DNA from: CAYZWU01 sp964482235
Lineage (GTDB): Bacteria; Planctomycetota; B15-G4; CAYZWU01
Length of the DNA stretch: 64,000 nucleotides
NCBI GenBank assembly: GCA_964482235.1
Contig: CAYZWU010000011.1
Location: forward strand, 66,795 to 130,794
Direction of reading: 5' to 3'
Below the pieces are notes generated by a model. It was not told the DNA's origin and did not search any database. It saw only the letters and a program-made list of their open reading frames with translations. Positions 27,880-36,122 of the stretch are shown here, piece after piece. Every line of letters begins with the position of its first letter. Positions within the stretch are counted from its first letter, which is position 1. The position numbers and the translations under genes were made by a program.

Positions 27880-28860
27880 TCAGGGAGTCAGATTGGTTCG
27901 CAGCTCGTCGAGGGAGCAGGTGGCGGCGCCCGGCTTCGTCACCACCACTCCGGCGGCGCCGTTGGCCAGCCTGGCCGCTTCCCGGAAAGTGCCGCCCGCC
28001 ACGAGAGCGATCGTGAACGCCGCGGCAACGGTGTCGCCGGCACCGCTCACGTCGATCACCTCGCCCTTTCCGGCCACCGGTATCTCCGTGAGGGATCCCG
28101 ATCTCTCGAAGAGCATCATCCCCCTGTTCCCCCGCGTCAGGAGCAGGGCCTCGGCCTCGAGCCGCGAGAGGAGTAGCCCCCCTGCCTCGACGGCGTCCTC
28201 CCTTGTGCGGATCGGGATTCCCGTGACGGCCTCCGCCTCGGACTCGTTGGGAGTCAGGCAGGTGACTCCCTTGAAAAGGGGCATCTGGAAGCGGGAGTCG
28301 ACGACCACCGCCTTCTCGGCAGCGATCGTCGCGAACTTCCGGGCGACCCGCTCCGACACGATGCAGTAGTTGTAATCCGAAACGAGCCATGCGTCGACCT
28401 GAGGATTCAGCCTGTCGATGGCCGCCTCCAGCTTCTCCGCCATGCCGTCGGGAAGATGGCCCTGGGGCTCGTGATCCACGCGGATCACCTGGTGCTTGAT
28501 CCTGTTGGCGTCACCCACCATGATCCGCGTCTTGGTGACGGTCTGGTAGTCGGGGGAGGAAAGGATGCCCTCCTGCAGCGCGTTGCACGATTCGAAGAAC
28601 CGCTTCAGCTGTCTGCCGGGAGGATCCTCGCCCACGAGCGTCACGGGAGCGGCCCGGCATCCGAGGGCGACGAGGTTGTTCACCGTGTTGGCGGCGCAGC
28701 CCGGGATGAGTCGCTCCTCCTCGCGGAGGACCACCATGACCGGGGCCTCCCTGGAGATCCGCTCCGGTCTTCCCAGGAGATAGACGTCGGCCACCGAGTC
28801 GCCTATCACCCCGACCGTCGCGCCCGGGAAGCCCTCGAGGAGCTTATCGATCGCTGTCAT
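27880..28860 (-). CDS. rfaE1: Heptose 7-phosphate kinase (stand-alone, PfkB family)
   Basis: A 326-residue ribokinase-fold enzyme phosphorylating D-glycero-D-manno-heptose 7-phosphate at C1. The RfaE-type N-terminus is visible (GDSVADVYLLGRPERISREAP), as is the anion-hole/catalytic motif DVSGAGDTVAAAF. The ATG at 28860 overlaps the 3' end of hldE by 17 bases. It is diverged from the kinase domain of that HldE, so both kinases are intact and encoded side by side. Whether they use the same heptose isomer cannot be told. Confidence 0.88.
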   Translation of the reverse strand: MTAIDKLLEGFPGATVGVIGDSVADVYLLGRPERISREAPVMVVLREEERLIPGCAANTVNNLVALGCRAAPVTLVGEDPPGRQLKRFFESCNALQEGILSSPDYQTVTKTRIMVGDANRIKHQVIRVDHEPQGHLPDGMAEKLEAAIDRLNPQVDAWLVSDYNYCIVSERVARKFATIAAEKAVVVDSRFQMPLFKGVTCLTPNESEAEAVTGIPIRTREDAVEAGGLLLSRLEAEALLLTRGNRGMMLFERSGSLTEIPVAGKGEVIDVSGAGDTVAAAFTIALVAGGTFREAARLANGAAGVVVTKPGAATCSLDELRTNLTP

Positions 28861-30325
28861 TCCTCTTGACTCCAAACCGATCGAGAATCGTCTCGATGAT
28901 CGCCGACGTGGACCGGCCCTGCTTCAACGGAATGAGCTGGACCTCGCCGCCATGGCTCTCGACCCATTCCCTTCCCTTGACTCCCTTGTCGCGCCAGTCC
29001 TCCCCCTTCACGAGGATGTCCGGAGTGACCTCCTCGACGAGGTTGCCCGGATCGTCCTCGCTGAACGAGGTGGCGATGTCGACGAACTGGAGCGAGGCCA
29101 GGATGTCCAGCCTCTCCTCGAGGGTCAGGATCGGTCTCACCTTCCCCTTCAGCCTTCTCACCGAATCGTCGTCGTTGACTCCAACCATCAGGCAGTCGCC
29201 CAGCGACTTGGCCTTGCGGAGGAACTCCAGATGGCCGCCGTGCAACAGGTCGAAGCATCCGTTGGTGAAGACGACCTTCTCCCCTTTCCGCCGGATCTCC
29301 TCGGCCCGTATGGCCGCCTCCTGCCGCGAGAGGATCTTGTCGTGGGCCCGCGTGACGCGGCTGGAGAAGATCTCGATCAGTTCGTCGCGGTTCGGGGCGG
29401 CAACGCCGAGGCGCATCACCACGATGCCGGCGCCGGCATTGGCGATGCGGACCGCATCCTCGAGCGCGGTGCCGGTGGAAAGAAAGAGGGCGAGGATCGC
29501 GATCACCGTGTCGCCGGCTCCAGTCACGTCGTAGACGGAGCGGGCGCGCGCCGGCATCACCGAGCCGTTCACCGGCGACGTGGAGTGGAAGATCCCGTCC
29601 CGACCCAGGGTGATCACCACCTCGCGGACATCCGTTCCGCACCGCAGAAGATCGGCAGCTTCGAGAAGGGAATCCACGTTGTCCAGCGAAAGCCCGGTGT
29701 ACTGCTCCGCTTCCCTCCGGTTCGGTGTGATCAGGCGCGCGCCTCGATACCGCTCGTAGTCCGCTCCCTTGGGATCCACGAGGACGCCGAAGCCGCCCGC
29801 CTCGGTGATCACGAACTGGAGGATATCGGCCGAGAGGGTTCCCTTGGCATAGTCGGACACGACAACGGCGGCGGAGCGCTTGAGGAAGGGAGTCATCCGT
29901 TGGCAGAGGCGCGTCGTCTCGTCGGGCCCCAGGGGGGTCCGCTTCTCGCGGTCGACGCGCAGGAGCTGCTGGTTGCGCGAAACCACGCGCGTCTTGCAGA
30001 CGGTGGGACGGCTCCCGTCGCGAAGAACGGCCGTTGTTCCCACGCCGGCTGCCTCGAGCATCCCGATCAGCTGGTCGCCGTTGGAATCCTTGCCGACCAC
30101 GCCGCAGCACTCCACCCGGGCGCCGAGCGCCCTTAGGTTGGCAGCCACGTTGGCCGCTCCTCCGAGGGTGGCGCGATCCTCCTTCACGTCGAGCACCTGG
30201 ATCGGGGCTTCGGGAGAGATCCGTCCGGCCTCTCCCATGACGTACGAGTCGAGAATCAGATCGCCGACCACGGTGATATCCGGGCGGCCGGCCGAGCGGA
30301 TGACCTCGATGAGACGCGTGTTCAC
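28844..30325 (-). CDS. hldE: Bifunctional heptose 7-P kinase / heptose 1-P adenylyltransferase
   Basis: A 493-residue fusion. Residues about 1-320 are the PfkB-type kinase (GDLILDSYVMGEAGRISPEAP; DVTGAGDTVIAIL) and about 350-490 the adenylyltransferase (VVFTNGCFDLLHGGHLEFL; STSAIIETIL). It supplies ADP-heptose for the LPS inner core. The GTG at 30325 is set by a GGGAG site seven bases upstream and by the GTGA overlap with the preceding stop; a longer reading from 30373 adds residues unlike the family. It is followed by separate copies of both activities. Confidence 0.95.
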   Translation of the reverse strand: MNTRLIEVIRSAGRPDITVVGDLILDSYVMGEAGRISPEAPIQVLDVKEDRATLGGAANVAANLRALGARVECCGVVGKDSNGDQLIGMLEAAGVGTTAVLRDGSRPTVCKTRVVSRNQQLLRVDREKRTPLGPDETTRLCQRMTPFLKRSAAVVVSDYAKGTLSADILQFVITEAGGFGVLVDPKGADYERYRGARLITPNRREAEQYTGLSLDNVDSLLEAADLLRCGTDVREVVITLGRDGIFHSTSPVNGSVMPARARSVYDVTGAGDTVIAILALFLSTGTALEDAVRIANAGAGIVVMRLGVAAPNRDELIEIFSSRVTRAHDKILSRQEAAIRAEEIRRKGEKVVFTNGCFDLLHGGHLEFLRKAKSLGDCLMVGVNDDDSVRRLKGKVRPILTLEERLDILASLQFVDIATSFSEDDPGNLVEEVTPDILVKGEDWRDKGVKGREWVESHGGEVQLIPLKQGRSTSAIIETILDRFGVKRNDSDR

Positions 30326-31269
30326 GTTTCTTCTCCCGGGATGTTTCGGCTCATGGCATCGAGGACACCCCACCTGAAAAGAGGCACTGTTATCTCGTGG
30401 TGGCCGGTGACAATGTATCCCCTGTCTCCGGGACGCTCCACGACGTTCTTCTGCGGGCGGTAGTGGCGGATCATGTCGAAGTCGGCCGTCACGAAGCGGC
30501 GCGGTCCGGCCGTGACGTTGCGGGCCATGGTCAAGGCCTTGAGAAAGACCTCGGGCAGGATGACCGCCGAACCCACGTTGAGCCAGATCCCGTCATCGAG
30601 CTCGGCGACGACACCCGTCAGCCTCCTGAAGTCGGCCATGGTGGCCGCACCGATGGCGGCGCCGTCGGCACTCTCGTGCATGTGAACGATGTCGCATCCC
30701 AGCGCGACATGAACGGTCACGGGGACGTGAAGCCTGGCTCCGGCCGCAACGATCGACGCCCTGGCATTCGGGAGTTTCTTCTCGAGAATCGATCGGCCGA
30801 GGGCCAGACCGAATCCTTCCTTTCTTCTCGCGGCCTCCTTCGCCGCACCGTTCAGGGCCGCCGCCGTCTCCTCTGCCATGCCGAAGCTGCCGTCGTCGAG
30901 GCCGGCCTGCACATCCTCCGAGGTGCCGCCCACGGCAGCGAGCTCGAAATCGTGCACTGCTCCGGCGCCGTTCAGGACCACGGCCGAGATGACGCCCCGT
31001 TCCATCAGATCGATGACGAGAAGGGAGAGGCCGCACTTGATCACGTGAGCCCCCATGGCGAAGACCACGGCCTTGCCCTCGCAGCAGGCCCGCGCCGTCT
31101 CGCGCGAAACGGCCTCGAGGTTCGCCGCACCGAGGATGGATGGGAATCCGTCGGCAAGGCCCGGCGGCGGTTCGGTTGGCTCCACGAGAACAGCCCTGGA
31201 GACGAGGTGCTCCCGCTCGAGGAGCGAGAAGGTCTTCAACATACCCGGATCGATCGGTTTGAATCTCAT
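30322..31269 (-). CDS. Conserved protein of unknown function in the LPS operon
   Basis: A 315-residue soluble protein that I do not recognise with certainty. Glycine-rich blocks include FAMGAHVIKCGLSLLVIDLM, VVLNGAGAVHDFELAAVGG and TSEDVQAGLDDGSFGM, which suggest a Rossmann-like nucleotide-binding fold; some wording recalls deoxyhypusine-synthase-like proteins, but I would not assign that activity. A later GCDIVHMHESADG block is also well ordered. It overlaps both neighbours by four bases (ATGA with the acyltransferase, GTGA with hldE), so it is firmly embedded in the heptose/LPS operon. A role in sugar-phosphate or nucleotide-sugar metabolism is the simplest guess. Confidence 0.6.
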   Translation of the reverse strand: MRFKPIDPGMLKTFSLLEREHLVSRAVLVEPTEPPPGLADGFPSILGAANLEAVSRETARACCEGKAVVFAMGAHVIKCGLSLLVIDLMERGVISAVVLNGAGAVHDFELAAVGGTSEDVQAGLDDGSFGMAEETAAALNGAAKEAARRKEGFGLALGRSILEKKLPNARASIVAAGARLHVPVTVHVALGCDIVHMHESADGAAIGAATMADFRRLTGVVAELDDGIWLNVGSAVILPEVFLKALTMARNVTAGPRRFVTADFDMIRHYRPQKNVVERPGDRGYIVTGHHEITVPLFRWGVLDAMSRNIPGEET

Positions 31270-32243
31270 CTGCCTCGTGCTCCATCATCACGGTCGGGTT
31301 CGTCCCGACCCCGGACGGGCTTGTCCCGGTCCCGGTCGGGCCGCTTCCGGCTCGCAATCCAGCGACGGTGCATCCACAGCCACTGCTCAGGATGGGCCTG
31401 GACGAATCTCTCGATGCTCCCGTTGACCGCGCGCGTGATCCTCATGACCTCGTCGCTTTCGCTCCCTCCGGAAAGGGGCAGAACAGGATCGTCAAAATAC
31501 ATCCTGAAAACCATGCCCTTTCCGATCCTGTAGCAGAACCCGACAACAACAGGTACCTGGAACCGAACGGAGAGGACGCCTGCCGTGGAAAATGTATGTG
31601 CGGGATGTCCGAGAAAGTCAAGAACCGGTTCCGATTCGCCGCCGTGCTGATCAAGGAGGAGAGCCAGGTTGCCGCCTCTTTTCAGGACGCGCGCCGCCGC
31701 GGAGAGGGCGCCCTTCTTGCCGATCATCGTCTGATCGAAGCTCTCCCGCCGCCTGCGCGTGTACCGCTCGATATGCAGATTGTCGAGCTCCCTGTACACC
31801 ACGGAGAGAGGGGCGACGCGGGACGAGAACGAGGCGCCCAGGATCTCCCAGTTTCCGGTGTGGCCCGTCACGAAGATCATGCCGCGGCCCGAGTCGATCA
31901 GCGGCCTGACCTTCTCCAGATCCGCGAGCTCGACGACCGGTTTTCCATCCCGTCCTTCGAGGTCGGGCGGAAGGAGGAGGAACTCGGCCGCGACCTGGAC
32001 GGTGTGGCTGAACGACGCCCGCGCCAGCTCCTTCGTCCTCGGATCGTCGACGCTCCATCGATGCACCCGCGCGATGTTGGCCCGGGCCATCCGCCTGTGT
32101 CTGCCGTCGAGGCGGTACCAGAGCCTGCCCAGCGCCCTGGCCGCGGCGAAAGAAACGCCTTCCGGCAGGATGCGCAGAAGCTGCTGTAAGCCCCTGAAGA
32201 CAAGATAGCCGCAGAAGGAGGGGAGATTGCCTTTCCGACTCAC
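31266..32243 (-). CDS. Lipid A biosynthesis acyltransferase, LpxL/HtrB family
   Basis: A 325-residue inner-membrane-associated acyltransferase. The catalytic motif HTGNWE lies near residue 127 (the HX4D/E motif of the family), followed by the YRELDN and LLDQHGG blocks and the C-terminal P-x-QWLWMHRRW. It adds a secondary acyl chain to lipid A precursors. The last 20 residues are an Arg/Asp-rich tail (RDRDKPVRGRDEPDRDD) encoded by imperfect GC-rich repeats and are probably not part of the fold. It is first in the LPS run; GTG 32243 has GAGGA upstream. Confidence 0.88.
   Translation of the reverse strand: MSRKGNLPSFCGYLVFRGLQQLLRILPEGVSFAAARALGRLWYRLDGRHRRMARANIARVHRWSVDDPRTKELARASFSHTVQVAAEFLLLPPDLEGRDGKPVVELADLEKVRPLIDSGRGMIFVTGHTGNWEILGASFSSRVAPLSVVYRELDNLHIERYTRRRRESFDQTMIGKKGALSAAARVLKRGGNLALLLDQHGGESEPVLDFLGHPAHTFSTAGVLSVRFQVPVVVGFCYRIGKGMVFRMYFDDPVLPLSGGSESDEVMRITRAVNGSIERFVQAHPEQWLWMHRRWIASRKRPDRDRDKPVRGRDEPDRDDGARGR
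31291..31352. repeat. GC-rich quasi-palindromic repeats inside the acyltransferase 3' end
   Basis: The stretch is built from variants of GGTCGGG/CCCGACC and GGTCCCGG. One clean hairpin pairs 31292-31298 with 31304-31310 around a five-base loop. It encodes the charged C-terminal tail of the acyltransferase. Confidence 0.5.
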
Positions 32244-32340
32244 CGGGCAGGTCCTCGCGATCTGGGGGACAGGGTTCGATGAAAAAATAAATTCCGTTGT
32301 TGATTAACACCGGGAGAACAATTTAAAATCAGAGGGCGAA

Positions 32341-32490
32341 AAGGTGTATACTTAGCGGGAACTCCATGTTAACAGGTGTAAAAAGAAGGCACTTGAAATA
32401 ACAGATGAGTCAGGGGGTTGCCTTTTGGTGTAAAACTCTTCTCCCCTTCTTCCCCTTTTCCCGGAGTTTCCTCCTGACTCGCTTTCATAT
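32341..32490 (+). ncRNA. Candidate structured RNA or regulatory leader in the smc-lpxL gap
   Basis: The 327-base gap between the acyltransferase start and the smc stop holds no gene. A TATACT box lies at 32347-32352 on the plus strand with only weak -35 sequence. Downstream, GGGAACTCC (32357-32365) can pair with GGAGTTTCC (32463-32471), and GAGTCAGG (about 32407-32414) can pair with CCTGACTC (32473-32480). The two helices interleave, so they would be alternatives or a pseudoknot. The same structures exist on the minus strand as a possible leader of the LPS operon. No known RNA family is recognised. Confidence 0.3.
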
Positions 32491-32493
32491 TTA

Positions 32494-32519
32494 AAAAGCG
32501 CTCCCTCGGGAGCGCTTTT
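32494..32519 (-). terminator. Rho-independent terminator of smc
   Basis: A perfect hairpin, AAAAGCGCTCC / GGAGCGCTTTT with a four-base loop, lies about 50 bases after the smc stop. On the minus strand it ends in five T residues. It could also work on the plus strand with four T residues. Confidence 0.85.
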
Positions 32520-32570
32520 CCATTTCCGGACCGGACCAACAGACATCATACATCGAATCCCGGACCCGGG

Positions 32571-35500
32571 TCATGCCACCTGGTGGTCGCTGTAATCCTC
32601 GATCTTCATGCTCACGAGCTTGGACACCCCGCCCTCCTCCATGGTGATCCCGAAGATCGTGTCGACGTTGGCCATCGTCCTTTTGGAGTGGGTCACGATC
32701 AGGAACTGCGACTGCTCGGCGAATTCACCGAGGAGCGAACAGAACCTCTCGATGTTGGTCTCGTCCAGGGCTGCATCCACCTCGTCGAGAATGCAGAAGG
32801 GGCTGGGCCTGGATTTGAAGAGGGAGAAGAGAAGTCCCACGGCCGTGAGGGAGCGCTCCCCGCCCGAGAGCAGGCTGATGGAGCGGACGTCCTTGCCCGG
32901 AGGACCGGCGATGATCTCGATACCGGCATCGAGAACATCCTCTCCTTCCTGCAGCCTGATGTCGGCTCGCCCGCCGCGGAAGAGCTTGCGGAAGGTCGAG
33001 CTGAAGTGCTTGCGGACCTCCTCGAAGGTCTCGGAGAATCGGATACGCGATTCCTTGTTGAGCTGGCCGATCAAACCCGTGAGGTTCTTCTCGGCCTGGA
33101 CGAGGTCGTCGCGCTGCTCCTTCAAGTGGATGTATCGCTCCTCCACCGCCTCGAGCTCGGAGACGGCCTCCAGGTTGACGTTGCCGATCCGGGCGATCTT
33201 CTCCCGCACCACGCGGATCTCCTCGCCCATGGCCGCGAGCTCGGCTTCCTCCTTCATCTCGCCACAGGAGGCCGCCGCATCATCGAGGTCGAGATCAAGC
33301 TCGTTCGCCGCCTGTTCCTTCAACGTCTCCTGCTTGACCTCCTTCTCACGCACATCGAGCTGAATCGCGTCGAAGCGGCTCCGGATCTCCTCGATCTCGC
33401 GCTCCTTCCGCCCCGCTTCGTCCTTCTGCCTGTTGAGGTCCGCCTGAAGCTCGCCGATGTGCTCTTCCTTGCGCGCCACCTGCTCGAGGAGATCGGACCG
33501 CTCCGTCGTGACCTCCTCCATCCGCTCCTTGAGACCGGCGACGTCGTCCCGGACCTCTCCAGAACGCGAGTCGAGACGCGTGCGGTCCGCGTCGAGCTCG
33601 TTGATCCGCTTGCGGGATTCCGTCAGGTTCTTCCGCAGGATCTCCCCTTCGTTGTCCAGCCTCTCCTTCTTGCCGCAGTGCTCCACGAGCCGGATCTCGA
33701 GCTCCTTCAACTGCTCCTCGAGCCTGAGCTTCTCGCGGCTCATCGACTCCGATTCGCGGCAGGTGGCATCCAGTTCGCTCTGACCTGAATCGACGTGCCG
33801 GCTGATCTCCGTCTTCATCGTCATGAGGTCGTTGATCTCAGCCGCCAGGGAGGTCCGGCTTATCTCGGCGTCGTGGCATTCCTCGTAGAGAAGCCTGAGC
33901 TCGCCGAACAGGCGTTTCATCCGGTCGCCGTACTTCTCGAACTCGGCGTTCAATCCGGCGGCGATCAGCTCCTGTTCGTCGAGATTCTGCTCCAGGGTTC
34001 TGTTGGCCCTGTCGATCTCGCGGACCGCCATCTCGCCGCTTTCCCGCTCCTTCTCGATCGCTTCGAGCTTCTCCTGGATCGAGACCAGCTCGTCCCTCAG
34101 GGAGGCCAGCTCGCTGCGGCGCTGGATCAGGCCCGATTCCACTTGCCCGCCTCCCACGCGAAGGACGCCCGTCTTGTAGAGATCGCCGTCGAGGGTGACA
34201 CGGGTCTGCATGGAGCCCGTTGCCATGACGCTGTCGCCGGCCACCAGGACCACGTTGGAGAGGAGAGAACGGAGCAGCGGCCGCAGCTCGTCGCTGCAGG
34301 TCACGCGGCCGGAAAGGGGGCTGTCGTCCCCCTCGCCTCGGTCGGGACGGTCGGCAAATTCCGAGAGGGCCAGTACCGTGACGCCGCCCAGGTCGTTTTC
34401 TTTGAGATAGGCGTAGACCTGCGCCGCCTCCTCGAGGGTGGAGACCAGAACGGCTTCGGCCTTGTCCTCGAGAGCCGCCTCGACGGCTCGCGAGTGCTCC
34501 ATGTCCACGTCGATCCGCTCGCCGAGAATGCCTTTGACGAATCCGAGGCCGCCTCCCTCCCGGGCGGCCTCGTCCATCACGACGCGGACGCCGCGGCCGA
34601 CTCCCTCGCGGCGCTCGATCATCGTGGCCAGGAGCTCGATCCGCGATTCGTGCTTGACCCTGTCGGAATCGAGGGCACGGATCGTGTCGCGAAGGTGCGA
34701 GAGATCCTCGGCCAGCTCGCCGGCCCTGGCGAGCCCCGCCTCCAGCTCCACGGACAGGGCCCTTCTTTCCCCCTCCTTCTGCACGATGGTCCGGGAGAGG
34801 GCGGCGCACTTCTTGCGGCAGTGGAAAAGCTCGTCGGCAACGAGGTTCTGCTTCTGGACGAGGCGATGGCGGGTGGCCAGCAATCCCCTGTTCCGCGCCT
34901 CGGCCTCGATCAGCTTGTTGCCCACCTCCACGTCCTTGTGGTTCAGCTCGAAGAGGTTGCTCTCAAGCACGCGCCTACGCTCCTGCTCCTTCCTCACCTT
35001 CCCGCTCGCTGCCTGCAGAAGCTCGCTGGTGCGCGCCATGTCCTGGCTCAGCGTCTCCTCCTCATCCCGCATCCCTTCGAGGGAGCGCGCGATCTCGGCG
35101 CAGGTGGATTCGTGGGCGGCGCATTCGGTGAACAGGAGGCTGCGGCGCCTTTCATTCTCCTCCCGCTCCCTTGCGATCTCGGCAAGCCTCCTCTCCAGCA
35201 TGGTGACCTTGCCGCCGCTCTCCTCGAGCGTCGCTCTGAGCTCGACCAGGCGCGACTTTCCCGCAAAGAGCCCTTCCCTGAGAAGAAGCATGTTCTCGTC
35301 GAGATCGGAGCAGGCCTTCTGCAAGGCGTCGAGCTTCTCCCTCTGCTCCTGCTCCTGCCGCGAAGCCACCGACCTCCTCTCCTCGAGCTCTTCCCTGAGG
35401 ACGCGGATCTTCAGGAAATTGGCGACGAAATGCTCTCTTTTCAGCTCCTTGATCCGCTCGGTGAGGGTCAGGTAGCTCCTGGCCCGCCCGGCCTGGTTCT

Positions 35501-36122
35501 TGAGGGAGCGGATCCGCTTCTCGAGCTCCTCGATCAGATCGCCGAGGCGAAGCAGGTTCGCGCCCGTCCGCTCGAGCCGGCGCTCGGCCTCCCTTCGCTG
35601 CGACTTGTAGAGCGTGATCCCGGCAGCTTCCTCGAAGATCGCCCGCCTGTCCCGGGGATTGGCGTCGAGGATCGAGTCGATCTTGCCCTGCTCCATGAAC
35701 GAGTAACCGTCGAGGCCGACACCGGTGTTCATGAAAAGCGTGCGGATATCCTTGAGACGGACCGCCGAGCGGTTGAGGAGGTACTCGCTCTCGCCGGTGC
35801 GGAAGAGGCGCCTCGTGACCACCACCTCCTCGTATTCGACGGGGAGGATCCCGTTCTCGTTGCTGAAGGTGAGGGAGACCTCGGCGAAATTCATCGGAGA
35901 GCGCCGCCCGCTGGCATTGCCCTTGAAGATGACGTCGCCCATCCGGTCGCCTCTCATGGTGGACACGCGCTGCTCGCCAAGCACCCAGCGTATGGCATCC
36001 ACCAGGTTGGACTTGCCGCAGCCGTTCGGCCCCACGAACCCCGACACCCCCTTGGAAATGTCGAGGGTGACGCGGTCGGCAAATGACTTGAATCCGGTCA
36101 GTTCCAAAGATTTAAGACGCAT
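32571..36122 (-). CDS. smc: Chromosome segregation SMC ATPase
   Basis: A 1,183-residue condensin subunit. Walker A GPNGCGKS is at 31-38, the ABC signature LLSGGERSLTAVGLLFSLF and Walker B CILDEVDAALDE lie in the last 120 residues, and two long coiled coils flank a hinge around residues 510-670 (GLGFVKGILGERIDVD). Length and layout are normal for bacterial SMC, which compacts and segregates the chromosome with ScpA and ScpB (not in the window). It overlaps the upstream ATP-cone gene by 11 bases and is followed by a clear terminator, so it ends the nrdR-ATP-cone-smc operon. Confidence 0.97.
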   Translation of the reverse strand: MRLKSLELTGFKSFADRVTLDISKGVSGFVGPNGCGKSNLVDAIRWVLGEQRVSTMRGDRMGDVIFKGNASGRRSPMNFAEVSLTFSNENGILPVEYEEVVVTRRLFRTGESEYLLNRSAVRLKDIRTLFMNTGVGLDGYSFMEQGKIDSILDANPRDRRAIFEEAAGITLYKSQRREAERRLERTGANLLRLGDLIEELEKRIRSLKNQAGRARSYLTLTERIKELKREHFVANFLKIRVLREELEERRSVASRQEQEQREKLDALQKACSDLDENMLLLREGLFAGKSRLVELRATLEESGGKVTMLERRLAEIAREREENERRRSLLFTECAAHESTCAEIARSLEGMRDEEETLSQDMARTSELLQAASGKVRKEQERRRVLESNLFELNHKDVEVGNKLIEAEARNRGLLATRHRLVQKQNLVADELFHCRKKCAALSRTIVQKEGERRALSVELEAGLARAGELAEDLSHLRDTIRALDSDRVKHESRIELLATMIERREGVGRGVRVVMDEAAREGGGLGFVKGILGERIDVDMEHSRAVEAALEDKAEAVLVSTLEEAAQVYAYLKENDLGGVTVLALSEFADRPDRGEGDDSPLSGRVTCSDELRPLLRSLLSNVVLVAGDSVMATGSMQTRVTLDGDLYKTGVLRVGGGQVESGLIQRRSELASLRDELVSIQEKLEAIEKERESGEMAVREIDRANRTLEQNLDEQELIAAGLNAEFEKYGDRMKRLFGELRLLYEECHDAEISRTSLAAEINDLMTMKTEISRHVDSGQSELDATCRESESMSREKLRLEEQLKELEIRLVEHCGKKERLDNEGEILRKNLTESRKRINELDADRTRLDSRSGEVRDDVAGLKERMEEVTTERSDLLEQVARKEEHIGELQADLNRQKDEAGRKEREIEEIRSRFDAIQLDVREKEVKQETLKEQAANELDLDLDDAAASCGEMKEEAELAAMGEEIRVVREKIARIGNVNLEAVSELEAVEERYIHLKEQRDDLVQAEKNLTGLIGQLNKESRIRFSETFEEVRKHFSSTFRKLFRGGRADIRLQEGEDVLDAGIEIIAGPPGKDVRSISLLSGGERSLTAVGLLFSLFKSRPSPFCILDEVDAALDETNIERFCSLLGEFAEQSQFLIVTHSKRTMANVDTIFGITMEEGGVSKLVSMKIEDYSDHQVA

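Noticed and set aside
33795..36086. 763-codon open frame on the plus strand inside smc
   Set aside because: Mirror of the smc coding strand with the Leu/Val/Asp-rich composition typical of such shadows; no ribosome site or domain.
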